Positions 8,105 to 16,429 of a DNA stretch of 64,000 nucleotides are shown here, piece after piece. The stretch covers positions 496,001 to 560,000 of the forward strand of contig NZ_JAHWXN010000001.1 of the NCBI RefSeq assembly GCF_023091245.1, written 5' to 3'. The position numbers and the translations under genes are program-made. The first letter of the stretch is position 1, and each line of letters starts with the position of its first letter. The DNA is from Microbacterium croceum. GTDB lineage: Bacteria; Actinomycetota; Actinomycetes; Actinomycetales; Microbacteriaceae. Under the pieces are notes generated by a model, which made no database searches, had not been told where the DNA came from, and worked only from the letters and a program-made list of their open reading frames with translations.

Positions 8105-8905
8105 TCAAGACCTCGGTTCGGTCATCCCCAGAATCCGTTCGGCGCGCCCCCGCATCGCAGGGTCGACCATCTCGCCCGAGGCGAGGGTCATGACTCCTCC
8201 CCCCTGCAGCGCCGAGAGGACGTCCCTCGCCCAGGCGACCTCGGCCGCGGTGGGGGCGAAGATCGAGGCGATCACCGCGAGCTGCAGCGGATGCGCAGCC
8301 ATCCGGCCGAAGAGTCCGAGATCGGCAGCGCGGCGGGTGTCGGCGGCGAGCCCTTCGAGGTCACGGATCGCGGGGTACACCGACGCCATAGGTGCAGGCA
8401 GCCCCGCGGCGCGCGCCGCGAACAGCATCGACAGCCGCGCGTGCGTGATCATCGCCTCCCCTCCCCCGACCTCGCTGCGCAGATCGCTCTCCCCGAGCGC
8501 GAGGGCGACCACGGCCGGATGATCAGCGATCGCGACAGCGTTCACCACCCCACGAGCGGACTCGAGCAGGGCGATGAGCGGCCGGCCCGGTGCGAGGGCG
8601 ACCGCGTGGTCGAGATCGCTGGTGCTCTCGACCTTCGGCAGCCGGATGCCGACCTCGGGAGCGAGTGCGGAGACGGCCCGCAGATCCCGCTCATCGCCCG
8701 CGTTCACGCGCACCTGCACCGCGGCACTCCCCCGCCGCCCGTCGCGGAGCCACTCGAGCACGGCGTCGCGCGCCGCCGACTTGCGCTCCGGTGCGACGGC
8801 ATCCTCGAGGTCGAACACCACCAGATCGGCACCGCTCTCCTCAGCCGAGAGGAAGCGGTCAGGACGATCCCCCGGCACGTAGAGACCGCTGCGGTAGCCG
8901 TCCAT
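8105..8905 (-). CDS. HpcH/HpaI aldolase / citrate lyase beta-subunit-like (CitE-like) protein
   Basis: This 266-residue cytoplasmic TIM-barrel protein starts SGLYVPGDRPDRF, characteristic of CitE-like lyases, with FDLEDAVAPERKSAAR at about 32-47, a LLESARGVVNA block with the metal-ligand Glu, and ALGESDL with the second acidic ligand. Members cleave or form (3S)-malyl-CoA, citramalyl-CoA or similar acyl-CoAs with Mg2+. ATG 8905 overlaps the TGA of the CoA-transferase gene; GTG 8908 is the alternative start. Pairing with a class III CoA-transferase suggests an activate-then-cleave route for a dicarboxylic or branched acid. Its stop is about 100 bases from the LacI operon start and on the same strand. 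Confidence 0.87.
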   Translation of the reverse strand: MDGYRSGLYVPGDRPDRFLSAEESGADLVVFDLEDAVAPERKSAARDAVLEWLRDGRRGSAAVQVRVNAGDERDLRAVSALAPEVGIRLPKVESTSDLDHAVALAPGRPLIALLESARGVVNAVAIADHPAVVALALGESDLRSEVGGGEAMITHARLSMLFAARAAGLPAPMASVYPAIRDLEGLAADTRRAADLGLFGRMAAHPLQLAVIASIFAPTAAEVAWARDVLSALQGGGVMTLASGEMVDPAMRGRAERILGMTEPRS

Positions 8906-10122
8906 CACACCGCTCTCCGGGTCTTGAGGCGCGCGATCTCCGCGTCGGAGAGACCGGCATCGCGCAGCACCTCGTCGGTGTCGGCGCCGTGTCTGCGCCC
9001 CGTCCAGCGGATCGACCCGGGCGTGCGCGAAAGGCGGAACAGCACGTTCTGCATCGCGACGTCGCCGAGGTCGTCGTCTTCGACGCGCACGATCGTGCCC
9101 AACGCCTGATACTGCGGGTCCTCGACGACGCCGCGCACGTCGTAGACCGGGGCGATGGCCGCTGACGCCGCCTCGAACACCGCGACGACCTCGTCGGCAT
9201 CATGAGCCCCGATCCAGGACTGCACCGCCTCATCGAGCTCGTCAGCGTGCAGCGCCCGCTCATGTCCTGACCGGAACCAGGGCTCTTCGATCAGCTCGGC
9301 ACGCCCGACGACGGTCATCACACGCTCAGCGATCGACTGCGAGCTCGTCGACACCGCCAGCCACACGCCGTCGCGGGACCGGTAGACGTTGCGCGGAGCG
9401 TTGTTGACCGAGCGGTTGCCGGTGCGGGGTTGCACCATGCCGAGCTGATCCCACGCGGTGATCTGCCCGCCCAGCAGCATGAGGATCGGTTCGATGATCG
9501 CCATGTCGACGACCTGACCGTGGCCGTCACTCTCGGCGCTGCGCAGCGCGGCCATCACGGCATAGGCGGTGGCGAGAGCGGCGATCCCGTCGGCGAGACC
9601 GAACGGGGGAAGCGTGGGCGGGCCATCCGGGTCACCCGTGAGGGCGGCGAAGCCGCTCATCGCCTCGGCGAGACTGCCGAAGCCGGGCCGCGCGGAGTAC
9701 GGACCGAACTGCCCGAACGCGGTCACCCTGGCCAGCACCAGCCGAGGATTCGCCTTCTGCAGACGTTCAGGCGAGAGCCCCCAGCGCTCGAGTGTGCCGG
9801 GGCGGAAATTCTCGATCATGACGTCGGCATCGGCCACCAGCCGCAGCAGCACCTCGGCGCCGGCGGGGTCGCTCAGATCGATCGTCACGGTGCGCTTGTT
9901 GCGCCCGAGTGTCTTCCACCAGAGGTTGACACCGTCCTTCTGGGGTCCGTGCCCCCGCGAGGCATCCGGACGTATCGGGTGCTCCACCTTGATGACGTCC
10001 GCACCGAAATCCCCGAGGAATGTCGCCGCCAGAGGCCCGGCGAACAGCGTGGACACGTCGAGCACGCGCACCCCCTCGAGGGGTGCCTGTGGAACAGTTC
10101 TCAAATCTTCCCGGTCCGGCAC
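8905..10122 (-). CDS. CaiB/BaiF (class III) CoA-transferase
   Basis: This protein of about 405 residues has the hallmark N-terminus LEGVRVLDVSTLFAGPLAA, then GADVIKVEHP, NKRTVTIDLS and ENFRPGTLERWG. The catalytic aspartate lies in the conserved GLADGIAA segment. The family moves CoA between acyl groups through a glutamyl/aspartyl-type thioester cycle. The start is uncertain: GTG 10122 is used here, and TTG 10104 would trim six residues. Neither has a strong ribosome-binding site. It is coupled to the CitE-like lyase gene. A terminator-like hairpin lies between it and the peptide-type ABC genes upstream, so it may have its own promoter near 10.13-10.25 kb. Confidence 0.9.
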   Translation of the reverse strand: MPDREDLRTVPQAPLEGVRVLDVSTLFAGPLAATFLGDFGADVIKVEHPIRPDASRGHGPQKDGVNLWWKTLGRNKRTVTIDLSDPAGAEVLLRLVADADVMIENFRPGTLERWGLSPERLQKANPRLVLARVTAFGQFGPYSARPGFGSLAEAMSGFAALTGDPDGPPTLPPFGLADGIAALATAYAVMAALRSAESDGHGQVVDMAIIEPILMLLGGQITAWDQLGMVQPRTGNRSVNNAPRNVYRSRDGVWLAVSTSSQSIAERVMTVVGRAELIEEPWFRSGHERALHADELDEAVQSWIGAHDADEVVAVFEAASAAIAPVYDVRGVVEDPQYQALGTIVRVEDDDLGDVAMQNVLFRLSRTPGSIRWTGRRHGADTDEVLRDAGLSDAEIARLKTRRAV

Positions 10123-10266
10123 CGAGACATGATAGTCACAGCTCTGCCGTCGCGACCAGATGCGCCGGCTGGGTGCGCAGAGGTCGCAGATCATCGCCTT
10201 CGACAATCAGGGACGCGGGGCCGTCGACAGGCACAGCGCCCAGCGCAGCCCGGTGGTACGTTGTGG

Positions 10267-10298
10267 CCCCTCGCCCGACGGGACCACCGGGCGAGGGG
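10267..10298 (-). terminator. Probable transcription terminator hairpin after the Opp/Dpp operon
   Basis: cccctcgcccg (10267-10277) pairs perfectly with cgggcgagggg (10288-10298) across a 10-nt loop. It lies 55 bases past the stop of the last ABC ATPase gene. There is no U-tract, as is usual in high-GC actinobacteria. Confidence 0.6.
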
Positions 10299-10353
10299 AG
10301 CGAGAGGGCCGACGAACCCGACAAGGGCTGCCGCACGAGGCGCGCGAACGACC

Positions 10354-11193
10354 TCAGTTCAGGACCGGGGGGATCTCCGACCAGATGATGCGCTCCTCGG
10401 TCGTCGGCGCGACGGGGATGCGACCGGCGCCGTCCGGCTCCGGGATCGCGGCGAGCAGTGCCCGCGTGTACGGATGCTGCGGATCAGCCCACACCCGGTC
10501 GGTCGGACCCGACTCCAGCACGCGTCCGCCGAACATCACGAACGTGCGGTCGGCGATGCGCCGCACCACGGCGAGGTCGTGCGAGATGAACAGCATCCCG
10601 GCTCCGGCCTCTGCCACGAGATCGCGCATGAGTCCGGCCACGCTCGTCTGCGTCGAGGCGTCGAGTGCCGAGATCGGCTCATCCGCGACGAGCAGCGATG
10701 GTCGCGCGGCCAGCGCGCGGGCGATAGCGATGCGCTGCTTCTGCCCGCCTGAGAACTGGTGCGGGAACCGCGAGCTCACGGTCGTCGGCAGCCCGACGCG
10801 CTCCAGCCACTCCTCGACGGTCGACCCCTCCGCACCCCGTGCGCGAGCAGTGGCGATGCCGTCGGCGATCTGCTCGCCGATCCGGCGTCGCGGGTTCAGC
10901 GAGGTCGACGGATCCTGGAACACCATCTGGATGCCGGTGAGCGCGATCGAACGGCGACGGATGCCGAGCGGCGACACGGGCGCATCCCGGAAGAGCACCG
11001 TCCCGCCCGCGGTCTTCTCGATGCCCACCACGGCACGCGCCAGGCTGGACTTGCCGCTGCCGGACTCGCCGACCAGGGCGACGGTCTCACCCGGGGCGAC
11101 GCTGAGCGAGACCCCGTTCACGGCGATGACGGGCGGGTTGCCCGGGTAGCGCACCACGATGTTCTGCGCGTCGAGAACAGCGACCTCACTCAT
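10354..11193 (-). CDS. Oligopeptide/dipeptide-type ABC transporter ATP-binding protein (OppF/DppF type)
   Basis: This 279-residue ATPase has Walker A GESGSGKSS near 42, the Q-loop segment MVFQDPSTSLNPR, signature FSGGQKQR, Walker B LLVADEP and switch histidine in FISHDL. The C-terminal HPYTRALLAAIPEP stretch is typical of Opp/Dpp ATPases. It pairs with the ATPase encoded immediately upstream, whose end it overlaps by 8 bases. It is the last gene of a five-gene operon (binding protein, two permeases, two ATPases). Confidence 0.92.
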   Translation of the reverse strand: MSEVAVLDAQNIVVRYPGNPPVIAVNGVSLSVAPGETVALVGESGSGKSSLARAVVGIEKTAGGTVLFRDAPVSPLGIRRRSIALTGIQMVFQDPSTSLNPRRRIGEQIADGIATARARGAEGSTVEEWLERVGLPTTVSSRFPHQFSGGQKQRIAIARALAARPSLLVADEPISALDASTQTSVAGLMRDLVAEAGAGMLFISHDLAVVRRIADRTFVMFGGRVLESGPTDRVWADPQHPYTRALLAAIPEPDGAGRIPVAPTTEERIIWSEIPPVLN

Positions 11194-12034
11194 CAGCGGC
11201 CTCTCCCTCGGGTGCTTCCTCGATCTTCGAACCGGGCAGCGCCGCGAGCAGCGTGCGCGTGTACTCGTGCTGCGGCGAGAGGAACAGGGTCTCGCGGTCG
11301 GCCCGCTCGACGATGCGTCCGTCCTTCATGACGGCCACCTCGTCGGCGATCGCGCTCATGACGCCCAGGTCGTGCGTGACGAGCAGCACAGCCAGGCGTC
11401 GCTCGGTGGCGAGATCGCGCAGCAGCCGCAGGATGCCGGCCTGCACCGTGACGTCGAGCGCCGTGGTCGGCTCGTCCGCCAGCAGCACGTCGGGGTCGCA
11501 CGCGAGGGCGCACGCGATCGCGATGCGCTGACGCTGTCCGCCCGAGAACTGGTGCGGGTAGCGCTTCAGCGCCTCGTCGGGGTTCGGCACCTGCACGGTC
11601 TCGAGCAGCTCGACCGCCCTGGCACGCGCCGCCGCCCCCTTGAGGCCGAGGTGCACGCGCATGTGGTCGGTGAGCTGACGGCCGACCGGCAGCTGCGGAT
11701 GCAGCGACGCCGAGGGGTCCTGGAAGATCATCGCGATGCGCTTCCCGCGGATGCGGTTGAGCGCGCGGCGTCCGAGACCGACGAGCTCGTCGTCGCCGAG
11801 GCGGATCGACCCCCCGGTGCGGGCCTGTCGCGGCAGCAATCCGAGAACCGCCAGCGAGGTCAGCGTCTTGCCGGAGCCGGACTCGCCGGCGAGACCGTGG
11901 ATGCGACCGGGCGCGAGGTCGATCGACACGCCCTTGACGAGCGGGCGGCCGATGTCGATCGTGAGGTCGCGGATGCTCAGCGTCGGGGCGACGGTGGTCG
12001 CCGCCCCCTGAACCGGCGTGCTCTGGGCGCTCAT
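11186..12034 (-). CDS. Oligopeptide/dipeptide-type ABC transporter ATP-binding protein (OppD/DppD type)
   Basis: This 282-residue ATPase has Walker A GESGSGKT at about 54, signature FSGGQRQR, Walker B LLADEPTTALD and the H-loop THDLG. The C-terminal QHEYTRTLLAALPG resembles the Opp/Dpp C-terminal extension. ATG 12034 overlaps the stop of the DppC-type permease. The internal order of domains and length are normal for the family. Confidence 0.92.
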   Translation of the reverse strand: MSAQSTPVQGAATTVAPTLSIRDLTIDIGRPLVKGVSIDLAPGRIHGLAGESGSGKTLTSLAVLGLLPRQARTGGSIRLGDDELVGLGRRALNRIRGKRIAMIFQDPSASLHPQLPVGRQLTDHMRVHLGLKGAAARARAVELLETVQVPNPDEALKRYPHQFSGGQRQRIAIACALACDPDVLLADEPTTALDVTVQAGILRLLRDLATERRLAVLLVTHDLGVMSAIADEVAVMKDGRIVERADRETLFLSPQHEYTRTLLAALPGSKIEEAPEGEAADE

Positions 12035-12942
12035 GCGGCGACTCCGGTCGCGGAGGCCTTGTGCTCGGCCTGCTTCTCGTGCGTGATCTCGGCCGTCGGG
12101 TCGAGCACATCGCGCATCGCGTCACCGAGGAAGTTGAACGCGAGCACCACGGTCAGGATCGCGAGTCCGGGGAAGACTCCGAGCCACCAGGCATCGAAGT
12201 TCTGCATCGCGCCGGAGATCATCGATCCCCACTCGGCCGTCGGCGGCTGCGCGCCGAGACCGAGGAAGGAGAGCCCGGAGAGGAGCAGGATGGCCGCGCC
12301 GATGTCGAGCGTCGCCAGCACCAGCACGGGCCCGGCGATGTTCGGGAGGATGTCGACGAACAGCGTCCGCAGCGGCGAGTGGCCGAGCAGCCGTCCGGCG
12401 ATCACGTAGTTCTGACCGCGCAGGCCGAGCACGATGCTGCGGGTGACGCGGGAGTACTGCGGCCACGACACCACGATCGCGGCGATCACGGCGTTGAACA
12501 GCGAAGGGCCGAGCGATGCCGCCACCACCATCGCGAGGATGACGGTCGGGAACGCCATGAACAGGTCGGTGATGCGCATCAGGGTCTCATCGAGCCAGCC
12601 GCCGAAGTACCCGGCGAGCGCACCGATGACGGTGCCGATGATCATGGCCGCGATCACCAGGGTGAGCGCGAGCGGCAGGCTCACGGTGGCGCCGGTCATC
12701 AGACGCGAGAAGATGTCACGCCCGTTGCCGTCGGTGCCCAGGATCGTGTCGATACCCGGCGGTTGCAGGCGAGGGAGCACCTGGGCATTGGGGCCGAACG
12801 GCACCCACCACTGCGCCGTGAAGGCGACGATGACCCAGGCGCCCGCGATCACGGTGCCGATGATGCCGAGCGGGGTGCGCCAGGCTCGGGGCCACCGGAA
12901 GCGGAAGCGTCCGGCCGGGGTCGCGGCGGCGATGCGGCTCAT
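12031..12942 (-). CDS. Peptide-type ABC transporter permease (DppC type)
   Basis: This 303-residue membrane protein has an N-terminal cytoplasmic tail, one leading helix (GIIGTVIAGAWVIVAF), an outside loop with the LGTDGNGRDIFSR motif highly typical of DppC/OppC, then five more helices. The C-terminal tail is charged. ATG 12942 overlaps the stop of the DppB-type gene. It forms the membrane channel together with that subunit. Confidence 0.92.
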   Translation of the reverse strand: MSRIAAATPAGRFRFRWPRAWRTPLGIIGTVIAGAWVIVAFTAQWWVPFGPNAQVLPRLQPPGIDTILGTDGNGRDIFSRLMTGATVSLPLALTLVIAAMIIGTVIGALAGYFGGWLDETLMRITDLFMAFPTVILAMVVAASLGPSLFNAVIAAIVVSWPQYSRVTRSIVLGLRGQNYVIAGRLLGHSPLRTLFVDILPNIAGPVLVLATLDIGAAILLLSGLSFLGLGAQPPTAEWGSMISGAMQNFDAWWLGVFPGLAILTVVLAFNFLGDAMRDVLDPTAEITHEKQAEHKASATGVAA

Positions 12943-14000
12943 GCGATCCTCACTCTCGGGTCGAGGACGCCGTAGAGCAGGTCGACGACGAAGTTGATGA
13001 GGAGGTAGATGAATCCGACCACGAGACCGACGCCCATGATGCCGGGCAGGTCGAGGTTCGCGGCCGAGTTATAGGCGTAGGTGCCCAATCCCGGCCAGGC
13101 GAAGACCGACTCGACGAGCACCGTCCCCGAGAGCAGCGCCCCGAAGGCCACACCGACGACGGTCAGGATCGGCAGCGAGGCGCCGCGGAGCACGTAGTCC
13201 AGGATCACGCGCATCGCCGGGAGTCCCTTGGCCCGCGCGGCTCGCACGTAGTCGCTGCCCAGCACCTCGAGCACCGAGGTGCGGATGAACCGAGTGAGCA
13301 GACCGATCGTCACGAGCGACAGCACCATGACCGGCAGGGCGAGGTGCGCGAGGGCGTCGAAGAAGCCGACCGCGTCGCCGTTCAGGAGGTAGTCGACCGT
13401 GTAGAGCCCGGTCACACGCGGGGGCGGCGTGATCGACGGGGAGATGCGTCCGGAGCCGGGCGCGATGCGCAGCTCCAGGAAGAAGACATAGAAGCTGACC
13501 AGCGCCAGCCAGAAGGTCGGCACGCTGAGTCCCACCAGCGTCACCACGCGGATGACCTGGTCGGTGACGAGTCCGCGCCGGTAGGCGGCGAGAGTGCCGA
13601 GCACGATGCTGACCACGAGGCTGAGGATGATCGCGCCGATCGCGATCTCGATCGTGGCCGGCACCGCGGTGGCGAGGTCGCTGGTGACCGGGCGTCCGGT
13701 CACCAGCGACGTGCCGAGGTCCCCGCGCAGCAGGTTCCCCATATAGATGAAGTACTGCACGAACAGTGGCTGGTCGAGTCCGTGCTCCCGGATGAACGCC
13801 TCGCGCGTCGCCGGGTTCTGGGACGCGCCCTCACCGAGTGCGGCCGAGACCGGGTCTCCCGGCACCAGGTTGGTGAGCGCGAACGTGACGATCGTCACGC
13901 CCACCAACAGGAGCAGGGAGGTGCCGGCCCGCCGCAGCAGGTATCCGAGCAGAGGCGACCGGCGCCGCTGCGCCTGCCTCTGCACCGCCACTGTCGTCAT
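12939..14000 (-). CDS. Peptide-type ABC transporter permease (DppB type)
   Basis: This 353-residue membrane protein has the DppB pattern: LLRRAGTSLLLLVGVTIVTF as first helix, LVPGDPVSAALG directly after it, then five further helices and the DYVRAARAKGLP loop that contacts the ATPases. It ends VLDPRVRIA like most OppB/DppB proteins. The gene follows the binding-protein gene by 11 bases and its stop overlaps the DppC start. Confidence 0.93.
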   Translation of the reverse strand: MTTVAVQRQAQRRRSPLLGYLLRRAGTSLLLLVGVTIVTFALTNLVPGDPVSAALGEGASQNPATREAFIREHGLDQPLFVQYFIYMGNLLRGDLGTSLVTGRPVTSDLATAVPATIEIAIGAIILSLVVSIVLGTLAAYRRGLVTDQVIRVVTLVGLSVPTFWLALVSFYVFFLELRIAPGSGRISPSITPPPRVTGLYTVDYLLNGDAVGFFDALAHLALPVMVLSLVTIGLLTRFIRTSVLEVLGSDYVRAARAKGLPAMRVILDYVLRGASLPILTVVGVAFGALLSGTVLVESVFAWPGLGTYAYNSAANLDLPGIMGVGLVVGFIYLLINFVVDLLYGVLDPRVRIA

Positions 14001-14011
14001 GAGATGTCCGC

Positions 14012-15598
14012 TCAGCCGGCCGGGGTGATCTCGGCGATGTCCATCTCCCAGACGGAGTTGTACACGGCGCCGGTGACGCTGTCGGCCGAGGAGATGTTGC
14101 GACCGGGGACGATCAGCGGCACGAACGGGCCCTCGGTCTGCATGGCCTCGGCGAAGGCCGTGAAGGCATCGGTGCGCGCAGCGGCGTCGGTGGCTGCAGC
14201 GGCATCAGCAGCGATCGCGGCGATGGCCGGGTTGGCCTCAGCGGCCCAGCCGGCGCGGAGACCGACCTTCAGACCGGGGCCGAAGGGCAGGAAGTTCGCG
14301 GAGTCCGCGTAGTCCGGACCCCAGAACCAGAGGCCGAAGCCCTCGGTGCCGTTGACGTAGGCGTCGAGCTCGGTCGCGAACGGGGCCGGGGCGAGCTCGA
14401 CCGTGATGCCGGCGTCTTCGAGCTGTGCCTGGATGCGCTCGGCGAGCGGGGTGAACTCCACGCCACCGACCGGGTAGTCGTTCGGGAACTGCAGCTTCAG
14501 GGTCTGGCCCGTGTAGCCGGCCTCGGCGAGCGCGGCCTTGGCCTTGTCGAGGTCCTGCGTCACTCCGCTGTCGAGCGCGCCCTCGAATCCGGGCGGGATG
14601 ACACCGGTCGCCTGCACGGAACCGGCGCCCGCCAGCTCCAGCAGCGAGTCGTAGTCGAGCGAGTAGCGGATGGCCTCGGCGATCTTGACGTTCGCCAGGT
14701 CACCAGCGACGGCCTCGGACTGGTTCAGCAGCAGGAAGATGGTCTGTCCGGACGGGACCGAGTCCACCGTGATGTCGTCGCCCAGACCGGCGACCTGGTC
14801 GCCGTTCAGGTCCATCGCGACCATCGAGTCGCCGCCCTTGAGGTTGGCGAGCTGCGTGGCGCTCTCCGAGACGTTGCGCACGACGACGCGCTTGTATGCC
14901 GACTCCTCGTCGCCGTTGTACTCGTCGTTGCGGGTCAGGACGACCTGCGAGCTGAGGTCGAGCGTGTCGAGCACGAACGGGCCGGAACCGGCCGACTCCC
15001 CGTCGAGGAACTTCTGCGCCGTGTCGGTGCCGTCGGTCGTGCCGCCGTTCTCGATCACGACGTCGGAGTTGACGATGCCGAGCGCCGGGTTCGCGAGGAT
15101 CGCGGGCAGCTGCAGCAGCGGGGTCTCGGATGTGAACTCGATGGTCTTGTCGTCGACCTCGGTGATGGTGAGGCCGCCGAGCAGGAAGTTCGGCTTGGCG
15201 TCGGCCATGCCCTGGATGCGCTGCAGCGAGAAGACGACATCCTTCGCCTCGATGGGCGAGCCGTCGGAGAAGACGCGGTCGCCCTCGAGCGTGAAGGTGA
15301 ACTCGGTCGCCTCGTCGTTCTGCTCCCAGGAGGCGAGGCCGGGGACCGGGGTCGACACGTCAGAGCCCTTGAAGTCGACCAGCGTCTCGTAGAGCGCCTT
15401 GGCGATCATGTTGCCGGTGGGGTCGTAGGTGTGGCCGGGGTCGGCCGTCTCGATCGAGAACGCCGTGTCGATGACCAGCGAATCCGTGCCGGAGGACTGG
15501 CCGCCGTTGTTGGCCGAGTTCCCTCCTGAGCATCCTGCGAGCGCGAGGAGCGCAACGGCTCCGATCGCGATGACCGACGTGCTGCGACGTGACGACAT
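14012..15598 (-). CDS. ABC transporter substrate-binding lipoprotein, family 5 (peptide/nickel/opine type)
   Basis: This 528-residue binding protein has the lipobox LALAGC after a short signal peptide and the family 5 features (ETADPGHTYDP near the start of the mature part, then FTFTLEGDRVFSDGSPIEAKDVVFSLQR). ATG 15598 is chosen because GGAGG sits five to six bases upstream. It is the first gene of the operon and is divergent from an AsnC/Lrp gene across 151 bases, so that regulator may control it. The ligand is not evident. Peptides or amino-acid derivatives would fit an AsnC-type regulator. Confidence 0.9.
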   Translation of the reverse strand: MSSRRSTSVIAIGAVALLALAGCSGGNSANNGGQSSGTDSLVIDTAFSIETADPGHTYDPTGNMIAKALYETLVDFKGSDVSTPVPGLASWEQNDEATEFTFTLEGDRVFSDGSPIEAKDVVFSLQRIQGMADAKPNFLLGGLTITEVDDKTIEFTSETPLLQLPAILANPALGIVNSDVVIENGGTTDGTDTAQKFLDGESAGSGPFVLDTLDLSSQVVLTRNDEYNGDEESAYKRVVVRNVSESATQLANLKGGDSMVAMDLNGDQVAGLGDDITVDSVPSGQTIFLLLNQSEAVAGDLANVKIAEAIRYSLDYDSLLELAGAGSVQATGVIPPGFEGALDSGVTQDLDKAKAALAEAGYTGQTLKLQFPNDYPVGGVEFTPLAERIQAQLEDAGITVELAPAPFATELDAYVNGTEGFGLWFWGPDYADSANFLPFGPGLKVGLRAGWAAEANPAIAAIAADAAAATDAAARTDAFTAFAEAMQTEGPFVPLIVPGRNISSADSVTGAVYNSVWEMDIAEITPAG

Positions 15599-15668
15599 GA
15601 GAGCCTCCAGAGGCGAGGAGTACATTCGGGTGTGGCCGAGCCAGATGTGGACGACCGGTGATCAGATT

Positions 15669-15681
15669 CGCATCATATGCG
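15669..15681. promoter_or_regulatory. Candidate AsnC/Lrp operator in the divergent promoter region
   Basis: cgcat-N3-atgcg is an interrupted palindrome midway between the binding-protein gene (start 15598, minus) and the AsnC gene (start 15750, plus). Its size and position suit a regulator controlling both directions. Nothing else in the sequence tests it. Confidence 0.4.
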
Positions 15682-15687
15682 ACGATG

Positions 15688-15766
15688 TGTCCAGCAAGGA
15701 TGCGGATCATCATCATGGTCTGTCTAGAACCTTGGACGTGAGGAGCAATATGTCCAGCAAGGATGC
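15688..15766 (+). repeat. 16-bp direct repeat spanning the AsnC start codon, 63 bp apart
   Basis: tgtccagcaaggatgc occurs at 15688-15703 and again at 15751-15766. The second copy encodes the start of the AsnC protein (M-SSKDA). The first is in the same frame and is preceded by GTG (V-SSKDA), giving a 21-codon offset. It looks like a partial duplication of the gene start. Confidence 0.85.
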
Positions 15767-16340
15767 CGAACAGTCAAAGCATTCTGGACGGAATGCCACC
15801 CCGTTGGACGAGACCGCGTACAGAATCCTCGAAGTGCTCCGTGATAACGGTCGCGTCTCGATCGCCGCACTCGCGGACAAGGTGGGGATCTCCCGGGCGA
15901 ATGCGTACACGCGGGTCGAATCGCTCGTGCACGACGGGGTGATCACGGGCTTCAGCGCACGGGTCGATCAGGCCAAGGCCGGACTCTCGATCGGCGCACT
16001 CGTGTTCGTCACGGTGCTGCCGCAGGCCTGGGCGTCGTTCCGCGACCGCGTGCTCGAGATGCCGGATGTGGAGTGGTGCGCGATCACCACGGGCGAGCAC
16101 GATGCGATGCTGCTGATCCGCGCGGTCGACGTGAGCGGTGTGCACGAGTTCTCGACCGGCGTCATCGCGCAGCTGCCCGAGGTGCGCACGGTCGTGAGCG
16201 TGGTGGTTCTCGACGAAGTCATCCGCCGCCCGTACCTGCTGCCGGGCGACCTCCCCGAGCGCGCGAGCGCGAGTGCCCTGCTCGGCATGACGCGCTGGAC
16301 CCCGGCCTCCCCCGGCCGCGACACGCTCCCCCCGCGCTGA
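15750..16340 (+). CDS. Lrp/AsnC family transcriptional regulator
   Basis: This 196-residue protein has an N-terminal winged helix (ILEVLRDNGRVSIAALADKV, then GISRANAYTRVESL, about 20-60) and a C-terminal RAM-like ligand/oligomerisation domain to about 155, with a proline-rich tail. ATG 15750 is supported by AGGAG at 15741-15745. An in-frame GTG at 15687 would add 21 residues that begin with the same VSSKDA sequence. It is divergent from the family 5 binding-protein operon and probably regulates it in response to an amino acid or related compound. Confidence 0.9.
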   Translation: MSSKDAEQSKHSGRNATPLDETAYRILEVLRDNGRVSIAALADKVGISRANAYTRVESLVHDGVITGFSARVDQAKAGLSIGALVFVTVLPQAWASFRDRVLEMPDVEWCAITTGEHDAMLLIRAVDVSGVHEFSTGVIAQLPEVRTVVSVVVLDEVIRRPYLLPGDLPERASASALLGMTRWTPASPGRDTLPPR

Positions 16341-16348
16341 CCCCCACC

Positions 16349-16418
16349 CACCCGTGAGGGGTCAGGACACGCCGCGCCGCGGCATCCGAGCACGGCGTGT
16401 CTTGACCCCTCACGGGTG
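16349..16418. terminator. Large bidirectional hairpin between convergent genes
   Basis: A 26-base arm at 16349-16374 pairs with 16393-16418 with one G-T mismatch, around an 18-nt loop that contains ggcatcc. It sits between the stop of the AsnC gene (plus) and the stop of the small gene at 16430 (minus), so it can terminate both. Its arms share sequence with hairpins at 35581-35618 and 42311-42358. Confidence 0.85.
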
Positions 16419-16429
16419 CGAGGCGGGCC

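Noticed and set aside
10136..10336. 66-codon minus-strand frame between the ABC ATPase and the CoA-transferase genes
   Set aside because: It overlaps the terminator hairpin at 10267-10298, has no ribosome-binding site and its composition is not protein-like.
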